Positions 33,256-42,261 of a stretch of DNA of 64,000 nt are shown piece after piece. The stretch's first letter is position 1. Each line of letters starts with the position of its first letter. Source of the DNA: Erinaceus europaeus (taxonomy: Eukaryota > Chordata > Mammalia > Eulipotyphla > Erinaceidae); the NCBI RefSeq assembly GCF_950295315.1, contig NC_080165.1, positions 2,176,158-2,240,157 on the forward strand, in the 5' to 3' direction. The notes below the pieces were generated by a model that was not told where the DNA came from, ran no database searches, and saw nothing but the letters and a program-made list of their open reading frames with translations. The position numbers and the translations under genes were made by a program.

Positions 33256-33599
33256 AAGAAACTAAGTATACATATCTAATAAATGGGAATCATTATTGGA
33301 AAGTGTCATCTTCTGCTGTCAAGTGTCCCCCAGAACACCAATATCATGTGAGAAGTGACTAATCCGTTTCCGAACCGGCAGGACCAACGTGGCCTCAGTT
33401 CAATCCACAGATCACGATCAGAGCTGAGAATTTCTGGCTGATGCCCAACAGTTTCCACAGCACACTGCAATGTGGTCTCTTTTAATTGTGGCATCTGTGG
33501 AGTAAAATGGTCCATTATAATTTCAAAATTCATAAACTAGGATCCCTAATGCAATGGTGAAACAGTCTGGGAGTTGTTATTCATTTTCAATTTAAAAGG

Positions 33600-33750
33600 A
33601 AGGGAACAGGGGCTCAGGTGGTGGCTGTGGCTTACCTGGTCGAGTACAGGTGACCCCTGAGCAGAGTAGGGTGGATCCCCAAGTCACCACTGGGAAGTGT
33701 GTGAAGAAGGACCACGGTGGAGGAGAACCAAGGTGGCCCTCCTTGTCTCC
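33600..33750. other. Flank of solo LTR, SINE-like 5' half
   Basis: GGGGCTCAGGTGGTGGCTGTGGC...TCGAGTACAGGTGACCCC resembles a SINE head that stops where the LTR begins. Weak. Confidence 0.35.
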
Positions 33751-34212
33751 TGTTGGTATGCATGAGACCCCTTCTGTTTCATTTGGTTTAAATCCCCCCT
33801 GCTTAACACTATTCTATTTACATAACCACTGCATTCTATTTACATAACCGCTGTTAACAAGCACCTCCCTCCAGGGCATTGGTGCTTCAGTGATAGGATT
33901 CTCGCCTGCTCCGCCCTCTCCTTGTCACACCCTGATCCTCTCCTTGTCACACTCTGATTTTCACCAGTCACTTTTCTCTCCACCCTCTCTATGTCACATC
34001 CTGTTTCCACCCTACTTGGCAAGTATATATAAAGACAGCATTGTGAGTTTTAGAGTACTTTACCTTGAGTTTAGCTTAGCTCGGCTTAGATTGTGCTGCG
34101 TCCTGCATGAATAAAGAGATACTGCCTACAGCTCAACCATGAGTCCCTGGTCGTCTGTTACCCGCCCGTGAAGCCAGCCCGGCGAAAACAACATAACCCA
34201 TCGGAAACAACA
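33751..34212 (+). mobile_element. Solo LTR, same superfamily as the provirus
   Basis: It begins TGTTGGTATGCATGAG and ends GGAAACAACA. It has GC-rich U3 (CTCCGCCCTCTCC), TATATATAAAGACAG as TATA box (about 34,023), and GAATAAAGAG as polyA signal (about 34,109). Flanks GTCTCC and GCCTCC form a 6-bp duplication with one change. The U3 part shares a long block with the provirus LTRs (for example CACTTTTCTCTCCACCCTCT), but the R-U5 region differs. There is no internal region, so it is a recombined solo LTR. Confidence 0.85.
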
Positions 34213-34455
34213 GCCTCCCTTCTTTCTTACCCGTCACCTTCCAGAGGGAAGAAGAAAAATGGCCATCAAAGGCAGTAGGATCATGCAGGCACTGAGGCCT
34301 TGTGATAATCTTGGTGTCAAATTATCATAATCATGATCATAATCATCATGGAAAGGGTTGAAGAAATACACAACAGTTGTTGCTCCACGAGGACTCTGAA
34401 ATCACACCATGCAGGTGAATGAAAGTTGATTATATTTTACGTAGGGAACTAGACG
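34213..34455. other. Short non-repetitive spacer between solo LTR and provirus
   Basis: Contains an ATCATAATCATGATCATAATCATC patch; no gene. Confidence 0.5.
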
Positions 34456-34461
34456 CCTTCT
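34456..34461. repeat. Provirus target-site duplication, left copy
   Basis: CCTTCT, repeated at 42,160-42,165; six bases is the class II (beta-like) retroviral length. Confidence 0.9.
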
Positions 34462-34909
34462 TGCCGGGATAGCCTGAGGGTACTTCTTCCCGAGCTAGTG
34501 CTCTCTGGGTTGGAGAGAACTCAACTGGAGCTGATCTAGGCTGCTGTGTGGGAGAGGGATCAGGAACGCGTGCTGCACCAACTTCCGCAGGAGATACACT
34601 CTGGAACTCTCGGAGCCGGAAAGCAATTTCCAAGTGTCTTTAATCAGAAGAGCAGCTGTTTTTATACTCTCCAAGTAGGGTGGAAACAGGATGTGATATA
34701 GAGAGGGTGGAGAGAAAAGTGACTGGTGAGAATCAGAGTGTGACAAGGAGGGGGCGGAGCAGGTGAGAATCCTATCACTGAACCACCAATGCCCTGGAGT
34801 GCTTTATGTAAAAGTGATTTATGTAAATAGACCAAACCTTCGAATCAGTAAATCCCTATATAGGCATATGGTTAAGCAGAAGCCAGGGGGAGATGGCAAC
34901 TACCCAACA
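34462..34909 (-). repeat. 3' LTR of the provirus
   Basis: On the minus strand it starts TGTTGGGTAG and ends TATCCCGGCA. It contains GCTCCGCCCCCTCC (Sp1-type box), AGTATAAAAACAG (TATA box, about 34,660-34,672) and GATTAAAGAC as a likely polyA signal. The 448 bp match the 5' LTR except at about six sites, all in the U3 part. Confidence 0.93.
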
Positions 34910-34927
34910 TCTCCCCCTTTCTTTTTA
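34910..34927 (-). promoter_or_regulatory. Polypurine tract
   Basis: Minus-strand AAAAAGAAAGGGGGAGA directly abuts the U3 start of the 3' LTR; in retroviruses it primes plus-strand DNA synthesis. Confidence 0.88.
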
Positions 34928-36770
34928 ACTTTTTGCCATAGTATCAGTAGTGTGGGGCACTTTGTGAGGCAGGGAGACTGATAAGAGGCACACCTTTTTT
35001 GGGGTTCTACTGTCCCTCCTTGCTCAACCTCTCCGTGGAGAGAGAGACTAACAGGATTGACGCACCCCTCAGGCTCAAGCCCTTCCAAGCTCAACCATAT
35101 CCTCACAATTCCCCAACATCTTCCTCTTACTTAATGGCCATATATAACTGGGTCAATGTCTGTAAAAGGCTTCATTTCTGTCAGGGGAATAGCAGTGTAG
35201 GGGTGAACGGAAACCTGTTGGGAAGAAAGCAGAATGATAGTGTGTAAGTGTCTTTAAAAAGAACTAGCACAAGACGGAGGGATAAGTAAGAGTAGCAAGA
35301 GACAGAGTGAGCCTGATGGGTGGAGGAGTGGGGGCCTGATAAGCCGAGGGGCTAGAGGGGTGATCTGGCATTGCAAAATCCCGAGTCAGCCTGCTACAGT
35401 CATTCTTCAAGAAGTCCAGGAGTATAAAAGGAGTGTCCAGCAAGTTCTATAGAAGCATCAGTCCAATGTCAATGGCCAGGAAATAAATGCCACACGTCTA
35501 TCTTGATGGAGGAGGACGGCCACCGGAACTTTTCTTCTCTGTAGAGAGTGACCTGGAACCGCCAAAACATGATGGGCGAAACAGAAGCAGGAAGAGCAGA
35601 CACCGATGGTTGAGAGAAAGGCAGTAGGAAAGTCTTGTCCTTCGGAGTCTGTGAATCAGGTTCTCCAGATCGTGTCAGGTCACATCATGGGTTTCTGGGG
35701 ATGGCTGTAATTGTGGGTGATGTCAGAGGTCAGGGGTCCAAGATGGATTTCTGGGGATTCTATATGAGCAGATGCTTCTTTATGCGAAGGCTTGTCATAG
35801 CTGTAGTCAATTACTTATGAAAAAACTTTGTAACAAATTAGAAGTTTACTACAATTGATAACTCAATGATTATAACTGGTTTAGGTATCTTTATAATTTT
35901 GTGTAAAGGTCATCTTACGTGACCTCATGTAGCAGTCTTTATATAGCAAAGTTTTCATACCGAGTTTAAGTTACATATATTGATTCTTGACTATTTTTAC
36001 ATTGGGTTTTTAAGCAAACTCAGGTTACTAGAGTTAACACATTTTAGTGACATTTTTTTTTTTTTGGTACATTTACAATATCAGATTGATGCCAAATTTG
36101 TTGTGGATTAATTTCCACAAGATAGCTTACAGGACATTTTTGGGGGCCCTCCAAAAATGTCCTGTATAGAGAATTTGTATTTTAACTTAGGAGATGATGA
36201 ATTGTCACATTGAATATTTAGAGTTTTACCTTAAACACTCAGTTACTTAAATGAATTGATTTTACCTCTTCTCGTAAAAATGTAACTTCGAAGTTACGAT
36301 TTAACTGTCAAGTTAATGTTTACCAAACTTGAAACACGCATATTAAACATATAGTTTATAACACACAGGAGGAGAAAAACTTGTAAATAAGATATATCAT
36401 TTCAAATGTGAATTTAGAACTACTGTCATAGTTGAACCATCTTTACTCACACAGTTTAAGACTAAACATTTCATATTGATATCAAGACTTAAAAAAGAAA
36501 TCAAAAGGGGGAATGAACAATTTTTGGACTGTTTCTGGACGTCTCCAGAAACCATGGCTGCGTCCAGCCGTTTGATATAAAGTCAGTTAACTTTCAGAGT
36601 ACTCTGAGCACAATGGGTCATACAAAAATTTTGGTCACTCAACTCACTCAATTTTTTTTTTCACTCACTCACTCACAAAACACAACTGGCCAGTCATAGC
36701 ATAAGACATTCATTCGGGGGGGGGGAGTTCTGTGAATCAGATTTTTTTTTTTTAATTCTGCCATGCTGTA
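34928..36770 (-). other. Post-pol region without env
   Basis: About 1.84 kb lies between the pol stop and the polypurine tract. No frame over about 70 codons and no surface/transmembrane motif was found on the minus strand. It is AT-rich with a poly-G run (36,717-36,726) and CACT repeats. It could hold RNA export or packaging signals or be remnants of a lost env; neither can be shown here. Confidence 0.6.
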
Positions 36771-39434
36771 TTATGGATCCTGGGGTGCATCCTGTAGCCA
36801 GTCCTCTTGCAGCCAGTCTTCTTGCAGTGTTTCTTGTTCTTCAGGGATATCAGCACCATCATGTGGGTATTGCCGGACATGGCGGGCAGGAACCCAAACA
36901 GGCTTGGAGTAATTTTGTGGAAAAATACATGCGAAACCCCTCCCCATAGTCAACAGGGGGTCAGGTCCTTTCCAAATTTTATCAAGTGGGTCTTTCCATT
37001 TGACTTTAATAGCTGGGAGGGTGGGTGGTGTTTGCCAATGAAGAATTATAGGAGGTTGGTTGGAGTTTTTGTAAATATTAAAGATATTTAATGTAGTTAA
37101 GGCTTTTGCCAGCTGGATATTAGGGGGGTACATTTCCCCTTTTTCTTTATTTAATTGAGCCTTAAGAGTTTGATGGGCCCTCTCAACAATGCCTTGTCCC
37201 TGTGGATTATACGGAATGCCTGTAGTATGAGTAATGTTCCAGAGGGAACAAAAATCTTTAAATTGTTTGCTGGTAAAAGCAGGTCCATTATCCGTTTTAA
37301 GTTGAAGAGGTAAGCCCATTACAGCAAAACAGGAGAGCATATGGCTTATAAGCTTTTTTGAGTTTTCTCCAGTTTGAGCTGTAGCCCACATAAACTTAGA
37401 GAAGGTATCAATTGAGACGAACACATATTTTTGTTTGCCAAAGTTAGGTATGTGGGTAACATCAATTTGCCAAAGAGCGTTGGCTTTTAAACCTCGAGGA
37501 TTAACCCCTAGAGTCTGAATAGCAGGTGTTTTGATTAGACCTGCACAGGAGGAACATGTAGCAAGAATACGTTTTAACTGTGGCAGAGGAATATCAGGAA
37601 ATCGAGCTCGAAGACCTTTAAGATTAACATGGGTTAGGGAATGAAAGTCAGCAGGATTAGAGACAGAGGCTAGGAGAATTCCTGTGGAGGCAAGGCGGTC
37701 AGCTGCAGCATTCCCTTCGGACAGGGGACCAGGAAGAGGGCTGTGGGAACGTAGGTGCTGAACATACAGTGGATGGGTTCGAGAACAGAGCATAGAGGCA
37801 ATTTGAATTAAAAGAGGAGAAAGTGGGTTGTCATCAATTCTTACATAAGATCGAGCAAGCCATGGAAGTAAGTTAACAGTATACACACTGTCAGAAAAAA
37901 GGTTGAAGGATTCTGGTACAGCTTTTAATGCAAGGAAAACAGCATAAAGTTCTTTGTACTGAGGGGAATTATCAGGAAGTTCAGTAAAGAGAGGTTTGGG
38001 GTATTGCTGGTCTGGATAATATATAAGGGCAGCAGCTCCCTTTTTTCCACCATCAGTGAACACTGTAGGAGCAGAGGGGATGGGATCTCGAGAGAAAAGT
38101 TTAGGTACTAGTAGAGGCAACAGAGGTAAAGAAGCTATCAAATTATTAGAGGGAAAATGATTATCTAATTGTCCTGGAAAACCCATTAAACTTATGGCAA
38201 AACGAGAATGGTGGCGTATGAGCCATTCTGTATCAGTGAGAGAAAAGGGAAGAATGATTGAATCTGGTTCCCTTCCTAAGACCTGAACCGATCTGTTTCT
38301 TCCTTGGCGAACCATAAATGCTAAGGCATCAATCTCGGTAAGGAGTCTTGGAGCTCCGCCTACTGGCGTATGAAGCCATTCAAGAACGCCATGTTTCTGC
38401 CACAATGCCCCCACTACCGTGGGGGTGGAGTTAAAGATTAGAAGATTTACTGGAGAGGAGGGGGAGAATCGAACGAGGTGCATGTCCTGGAGAGCCTGGT
38501 TAACTTTTTCCAGAGCCAAGGATGCTTTGGGGGTTAACATACGCTTTGAGGAGGGCTGTTTGTTTCCTTTTAACAGATCGAACAGTGGTTGCAGGCAGCT
38601 CGTAGGCAGATAAAGATACTGCCTAAGCCAATTCAAATTTCCAAGAAAACTTTGTAAAGAAGCAAGAGTGAGATTAGAAGGAAAAGTAACACAAGGTTTT
38701 AAAGGACGAATCTGCGTTAGGGAAATCTCTGAGCCTAAGAAAGATATTGGAGGGATTAGCTGTATCTTCTCAGGAGCTACATTAAGTCCACTTCTCTTTA
38801 AGGCAGGGATTAGAAAATCACGTAGGGCGGAGAGATCTGTATCTAATTCTCCCCATATTAACACGTCATCCATATAATGAAAAACCTTAAGGCCCTTATG
38901 AATATATGGAAAAAGGGCAGATTTAACAACCTCTTGACAAATAGTAGGACTATTAGCCATGCCCTGGGGCAGTACCACCCATTCAAATCTATCGGCAGGG
39001 CTGGCATTATTAATAGAAGGAACAGAGAAAGCAAAACGTTTACAATCTTGTGGGTGTAAGGGAATAGAGAAAAAACAATCCTGTATATCAATAGCTATGA
39101 TTGGAATTCCTGTGGGAATTGCGGAAGCAAGAGGCAAACCCCTTTGGGGGGAGCCCCAAACCTGCATGGTTTTATTAACTGCACGAAGATCTTGGAGGAG
39201 GAGACGCCATTTTCCTGAGCGCTTTTTAATTACAAAGACTGGAGTATTCCATGGGCTCCGAGAATGACGAATGTGTCCCAACGATAACTGCTCTTGGACG
39301 AGTTTTTTTAAAATTTCTAGCTTCTCCCTAGGCAAAGGCCACTGTTCCACCCAGACAGGCTCATTAGAAAGCCAATCTAAGCGGGGAGTTCTGTTACGAA
39401 CAGTGGCAGTTAGTATTGGGGGTGCTGGTTGGGT
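36771..39434 (-). CDS. pol: Provirus Pol (reverse transcriptase, RNase H, integrase)
   Basis: The frame is open from just after a TAG at 39,435 to the stop at 36,771 (887 codons) with no internal stop. It is expressed by a -1 shift from pro, overlapping it by about 25 nt; no canonical slippery heptamer is visible there. Numbering from 39,350: the RT has the first Asp in IAIDIQ (88), LPQGMANSP (127-135) and YMDD (159-162). RNase H has TDGG near 430. Integrase has HSLTH (about 567) and CSSC (about 601) as zinc site, then the catalytic triad WQID (about 627), KTDNG (about 687) and E in GQGIVERAH (D-x35-E). The C-terminal GPDP...VWVPARHVR block is class II in style. The ORF keeps all catalytic residues. 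Function in cells is not shown. Confidence 0.93.
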   Translation of the reverse strand, partial: TQPAPPILTATVRNRTPRLDWLSNEPVWVEQWPLPREKLEILKKLVQEQLSLGHIRHSRSPWNTPVFVIKKRSGKWRLLLQDLRAVNKTMQVWGSPQRGLPLASAIPTGIPIIAIDIQDCFFSIPLHPQDCKRFAFSVPSINNASPADRFEWVVLPQGMANSPTICQEVVKSALFPYIHKGLKVFHYMDDVLIWGELDTDLSALRDFLIPALKRSGLNVAPEKIQLIPPISFLGSEISLTQIRPLKPCVTFPSNLTLASLQSFLGNLNWLRQYLYLPTSCLQPLFDLLKGNKQPSSKRMLTPKASLALEKVNQALQDMHLVRFSPSSPVNLLIFNSTPTVVGALWQKHGVLEWLHTPVGGAPRLLTEIDALAFMVRQGRNRSVQVLGREPDSIILPFSLTDTEWLIRHHSRFAISLMGFPGQLDNHFPSNNLIASLPLLPLLVPKLFSRDPIPSAPTVFTDGGKKGAAALIYYPDQQYPKPLFTELPDNSPQYKELYAVFLALKAVPESFNLFSDSVYTVNLLPWLARSYVRIDDNPLSPLLIQIASMLCSRTHPLYVQHLRSHSPLPGPLSEGNAAADRLASTGILLASVSNPADFHSLTHVNLKGLRARFPDIPLPQLKRILATCSSCAGLIKTPAIQTLGVNPRGLKANALWQIDVTHIPNFGKQKYVFVSIDTFSKFMWATAQTGENSKKLISHMLSCFAVMGLPLQLKTDNGPAFTSKQFKDFCSLWNITHTTGIPYNPQGQGIVERAHQTLKAQLNKEKGEMYPPNIQLAKALTTLNIFNIYKNSNQPPIILHWQTPPTLPAIKVKWKDPLDKIWKGPDPLLTMGRGFACIFPQNYSKPVWVPARHVRQYPHDGADIPEEQETLQEDWLQEDWLQDAPQDP

Positions 39435-40060
39435 CTAGCAGTCTCACAGGAGTGAGTGTGGTGTCCTGCAGAGGTGTCTGAGGATATCACTACATCTAAA
39501 GATTCCAACAAGTCTCTTCCCAATAAATTGGTGCTTATATCAGCTATTAAAGGCTGAAAGCGTCCGGTAGTCCCTTCTGGATCTTCCCACACAAGGGAAT
39601 CTCGTGTGCGGAATGCCTGAGTCAATCCTCCAACACCATGTAAGCGTGGTCCTGGGAGGAGTTCCCAACTCTGGGGAACCTCTGCTTGTCTTAATATTGT
39701 CTTATCTGCTCCCGTGTCAATCAAACACTTAAAAGGAATATTACCAATCTTTACTGTCATAGTTGGGTGACCCCTTTCTAAAACAGGGGTGGTCCATAAA
39801 ATCTCAGGCTCTGAATTCGAGCTGTTCTCTTGCTCCAGCCGGTTATTTCTATGCTGGAAGTTCCCACATACCACGGGTTCCTCCTTCTGCTCACCCTCTG
39901 TTATTGTTACTTGGCGTGGTGGGTATAGCGACGGATTGGGTCCCAAGCTGGGCTTCTGTTTGTGGAAGAAGGGCACAGCACCAAGCGGGCGACCTGCTTC
40001 CTTCCCTCTTGGGGGCGGGGCTAAGGGAAGCCCCATACCTAGTTTAAATCCCTGTTTACA
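39410..40060 (-). CDS. pro: Provirus protease (Pro), reached by -1 frameshift
   Basis: The open frame continues from the gag-end overlap and stops TAA at 39,410. Counting from the first ATG (40,036) it has 208 codons. The aspartic protease site is LIDTGADKT (Asp 107), with a flap-like GVGG and the LLGRDLL block near the C-terminus as expected for a retropepsin. It matures Gag and Gag-Pol. No dUTPase domain or C-terminal G-patch is visible, unlike exogenous betaretroviruses. The first about 80 residues are a proline-rich linker in the -1 frame. Lies in the usual order gag-pro-pol. Confidence 0.88.
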   Translation of the reverse strand, partial: CKQGFKLGMGLPLAPPPRGKEAGRPLGAVPFFHKQKPSLGPNPSLYPPRQVTITEGEQKEEPVVCGNFQHRNNRLEQENSSNSEPEILWTTPVLERGHPTMTVKIGNIPFKCLIDTGADKTILRQAEVPQSWELLPGPRLHGVGGLTQAFRTRDSLVWEDPEGTTGRFQPLIADISTNLLGRDLLESLDVVISSDTSAGHHTHSCETARPNQHPQY

Positions 40061-41565
40061 TTTGGCAGAGGCGTGCCGTTCCTATGGAACCTTGACCAAC
40101 AATCTCTCCTCCAGTGAAATCCTTTCTGGCATCTGGGACAAGGCATTCGTGGTCTCTGATTCCCTGTCTGGAGGCGGGGTTGCCCTGATTGGAGGCGGGG
40201 TTGCCCTGACTGGAGGCGGGGTCGCGGTCTATTTTCTGGACATTGGTTACGCCAATGCCCTTGGCGACCGCACTGAAAGCAAGCTCCTTTTTGCTTATGT
40301 AAGGTAGCTGCATAGGCCTGTAACATAGGTCCTTGAAAAGAGCTTGATCTGAGATCCTGTGTAGCTAGAATCCAAGTATCTGGGTGTTCATTTTTAAGAG
40401 TGATACAGGCCTGTCGAAAATGCGGAAGCATTCCATCCCAGACTATGGATCGCAGTAGGAGAAAACGAGCGTCAGGATTATAAATCTTCCTTTCCAAACT
40501 CGACTGGACCCTGGCAATGAATTTAGTGAGGGATTCATCAGGTTCTTGTTGCAGGGAGAGAATGGGGGCTGAGGCTGCTCCCATGGGTGGTGTTAATCGC
40601 TCCCATGCTTTTAATGCACACAGGCGTACTTGATCAAAATACCCCGCTGGAAACTTGGCTTCCGCCTGTTGAATCCCTGTTTCTAATTGGCCTGTTCCAA
40701 ACAATGCATCAAAATTACCCTCTGGCTGATTTTGAATATTTTTCCGCGATTGTTGTAAACATTCATCGCGAAAGAATGCCTCCCATTGCAGGAAGAGGGG
40801 GCCTGGGAGCGTAGCACGAGTCACATCTCTCCAATCTTGAGGGGTATTAAGGTTCTGAAGCAGGCCTTGTAAAATGGACCTGGTCCATGGGGCATGAACA
40901 CCGTCATCTTTGATAGCCTGGCGTAGTTCCTTCAGGTCTGTGGCGGAATATGGATACCAGGCCTGAGGTTTTTGTCTATTGGGGGCAACATTGACTGGAA
41001 ATGTGTGGACTTCCTCTGATAAGTGTGTAGTGGTAGGAGGAGTCACTGAAGTGGAAGCTTCTGGACAAGTGGCCGAAGAAGTGGTTTTGGAGGCTACAGG
41101 AGAATTCGGACATGTGTCTATCAAAACAGGGTGGGGTGAAGAAGCAGCCGTGGAGGCAGCAGGAGGTTCCGGACACGTGTCTGCCAAAATGGGGGTGGCC
41201 AAAGAAGTGGCTGTGGAGTCCAAAGGAGAATTCGGACACGTGTCTGCCAAAATAGGGGCCTCAGGGCAAGATGCCAAAATAGGGGCCTCAGGGCAAGATG
41301 CAGAGGAATTAGGGTGGGTCAAGATCACAACAGGCCTTTGCTTCTTCTTGTTTTTAAGGTGCTGGTTAAGTTCTATGATTACTTCCTTTATCTCTTGGAC
41401 CTCAGCCTCTAGTTTCTTAAGCCTTTTGAGAGGTTGCCCTATATATCCCTTAAAAGCTGCTATGATGATCAACAGGATATAAGGTGAAGCCCCGAGAAAA
41501 ATGTCCCAGATATATAAAAATTGTATACTGGAAAAAGAATGCAGGATTTGGAAAAGATTTTCCAT
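40039..41565 (-). CDS. gag: Provirus Gag polyprotein
   Basis: The first true ATG at 41,565 gives 508 codons and the stop is TAG at 40,039. The N-terminus has a strongly hydrophobic stretch (ASPYILLIIIAAFKGYIG, residues about 25-43) followed by a basic/coiled segment (KRLKKLEAEVQEIKE). This looks like a signal-anchor, as known for intracisternal particles. Residues about 80-180 are a degenerate repeat of CPEAPILA/DTCPNSP type. The capsid follows (PQAWYPYSATDLKELRQAIKDD; major-homology-like PDESLTKFIARV). Nucleocapsid has two CCHC knuckles (CFQCGRQGHWRNQC and CPRCQKGFHWRRDC) separated by a (RLQSGQP)n repeat. No interruptions. Gag assembles the particle and binds RNA. Confidence 0.92.
   Translation of the reverse strand: MENLFQILHSFSSIQFLYIWDIFLGASPYILLIIIAAFKGYIGQPLKRLKKLEAEVQEIKEVIIELNQHLKNKKKQRPVVILTHPNSSASCPEAPILASCPEAPILADTCPNSPLDSTATSLATPILADTCPEPPAASTAASSPHPVLIDTCPNSPVASKTTSSATCPEASTSVTPPTTTHLSEEVHTFPVNVAPNRQKPQAWYPYSATDLKELRQAIKDDGVHAPWTRSILQGLLQNLNTPQDWRDVTRATLPGPLFLQWEAFFRDECLQQSRKNIQNQPEGNFDALFGTGQLETGIQQAEAKFPAGYFDQVRLCALKAWERLTPPMGAASAPILSLQQEPDESLTKFIARVQSSLERKIYNPDARFLLLRSIVWDGMLPHFRQACITLKNEHPDTWILATQDLRSSSFQGPMLQAYAATLHKQKGACFQCGRQGHWRNQCPENRPRPRLQSGQPRLQSGQPRLQTGNQRPRMPCPRCQKGFHWRRDCWSRFHRNGTPLPNVNRDLN
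40042..40048 (-). promoter_or_regulatory. gag-pro -1 ribosomal frameshift heptamer (UUUAAAC)
   Basis: Minus-strand T TTA AAC in the gag frame is immediately followed by the TAG stop. A -1 slip leads straight into the pro frame (L-G-M-G-L-P...). Downstream, GGGGCTTCCCT and AGGGAAG (minus strand, about 40,007-40,034) can pair as a stem of 7 bp, and GGGGC can pair with GCCCC in the loop, a possible pseudoknot. The heptamer is canonical; the structure is inferred. Confidence 0.85.
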
Positions 41566-41692
41566 GGTGGAAAGATCTCCGGAAAACAATAAAAAAGAAA
41601 AAAAAATCACAGTGCCTTAACACAATATTGCAGATACCCAAAAGGTGTGTACTTATCTAAGATGTCTTCTTGTAAATCTGCTGCTTACGGGT

Positions 41693-41711
41693 CCCTGTTC
41701 CGGGCGCCAGA
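41693..41711 (-). promoter_or_regulatory. Primer-binding site, tRNA-Lys type
   Basis: Minus-strand TGGCGCCCGGAACAGGGAC starts 2 bp after the 5' LTR. It equals the tRNA-Lys3 complement except for one extra G, so the identity of the primer is probable rather than certain. Confidence 0.8.
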
Positions 41712-42159
41712 TGCCGGGATAGCCTGAGGGTACTTCTTCCCGAGCTAGTGCTCTCTGGGTTGGAGAGAACTCAACTGGAGCTGATCTAGGCTGCTGTGTG
41801 GGAGAGGGATCAGGAACGCGTGCTGCACCAACTTCCGCAGGAGATACACTCTGGAACTCTCGGAGCCGGAAAGCAATTTCCAAGTGTCTTTAATCAGAAG
41901 AGCAGCTGTTTTTATACTCTCCAAGTAGGGTGGAAACAGGATGTGATATAGAGAGGGTGGAGAGAAAAGTGACTGGTGAGAATCAGAGTGTGACAAGGAG
42001 GGGGCGGAACAGGCGAGAATCCTATAACTGAACCACCAATGCCCTGGAGTGCTTTATGTAAAAGTGATTTATGTAAATAGACCAAACCTTTGAATCAGTA
42101 AATCCCTATATAGGCATATGGATAAGAAGAAGCCAGGGGGAGATGGCAACTACCCAACA
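41712..42159 (-). promoter_or_regulatory. 5' LTR of the provirus (promoter)
   Basis: This 448-bp copy has the same ends and internal TATA (AGTATAAAAACAG), GC box and ATTAAA signal as the 3' LTR. It would drive gag-pro-pol transcription. It differs from the 3' copy at positions around 42,009, 42,014, 42,026, 42,091, 42,122 and 42,127. Confidence 0.93.
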
Positions 42160-42165
42160 CCTTCT
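42160..42165. repeat. Provirus target-site duplication, right copy
   Basis: CCTTCT, identical to 34,456-34,461. Confidence 0.9.
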
Positions 42166-42261
42166 GTGCCACTGAGGTTACACCCCTTCTTACCCTTACT
42201 TGTCACTCAACAGTCAGTGCCCTTGCATTTCTCTTGTCAGTATAAGAAAGCATCGACTACA

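Larger units (their letters stand above)
34462..42159 (-). mobile_element. Endogenous class II (beta/IAP-like) provirus, env-less
   Basis: This is a complete 7.7-kb provirus on the minus strand: 5' LTR (41,712-42,159), primer-binding site, gag, pro, pol, a 1.84-kb region without env, polypurine tract and 3' LTR (34,462-34,909). Both LTRs are 448 bp and differ at about 6 positions by eye (about 98.7% identity), and the 6-bp duplication is perfect. gag, pro and pol are all open. Two CCHC knuckles, separate pro and pol frames, the integrase C-terminus and a Lys-type primer-binding site fit class II ERVs. Lack of env and a hydrophobic Gag N-terminus fit an intracellular (IAP-like) lifestyle. It probably integrated within the last few million years (inference from LTR divergence). 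Confidence 0.93.

Noticed and set aside
39789..40307. 172-codon plus-strand frame across gag/pro
   Set aside because: Antisense to the nucleocapsid repeats and protease; no domain.
40976..41482. Long frames on both strands over gag
   Set aside because: Low-complexity repeats in gag keep several frames open; only the frame with capsid and CCHC motifs is real.
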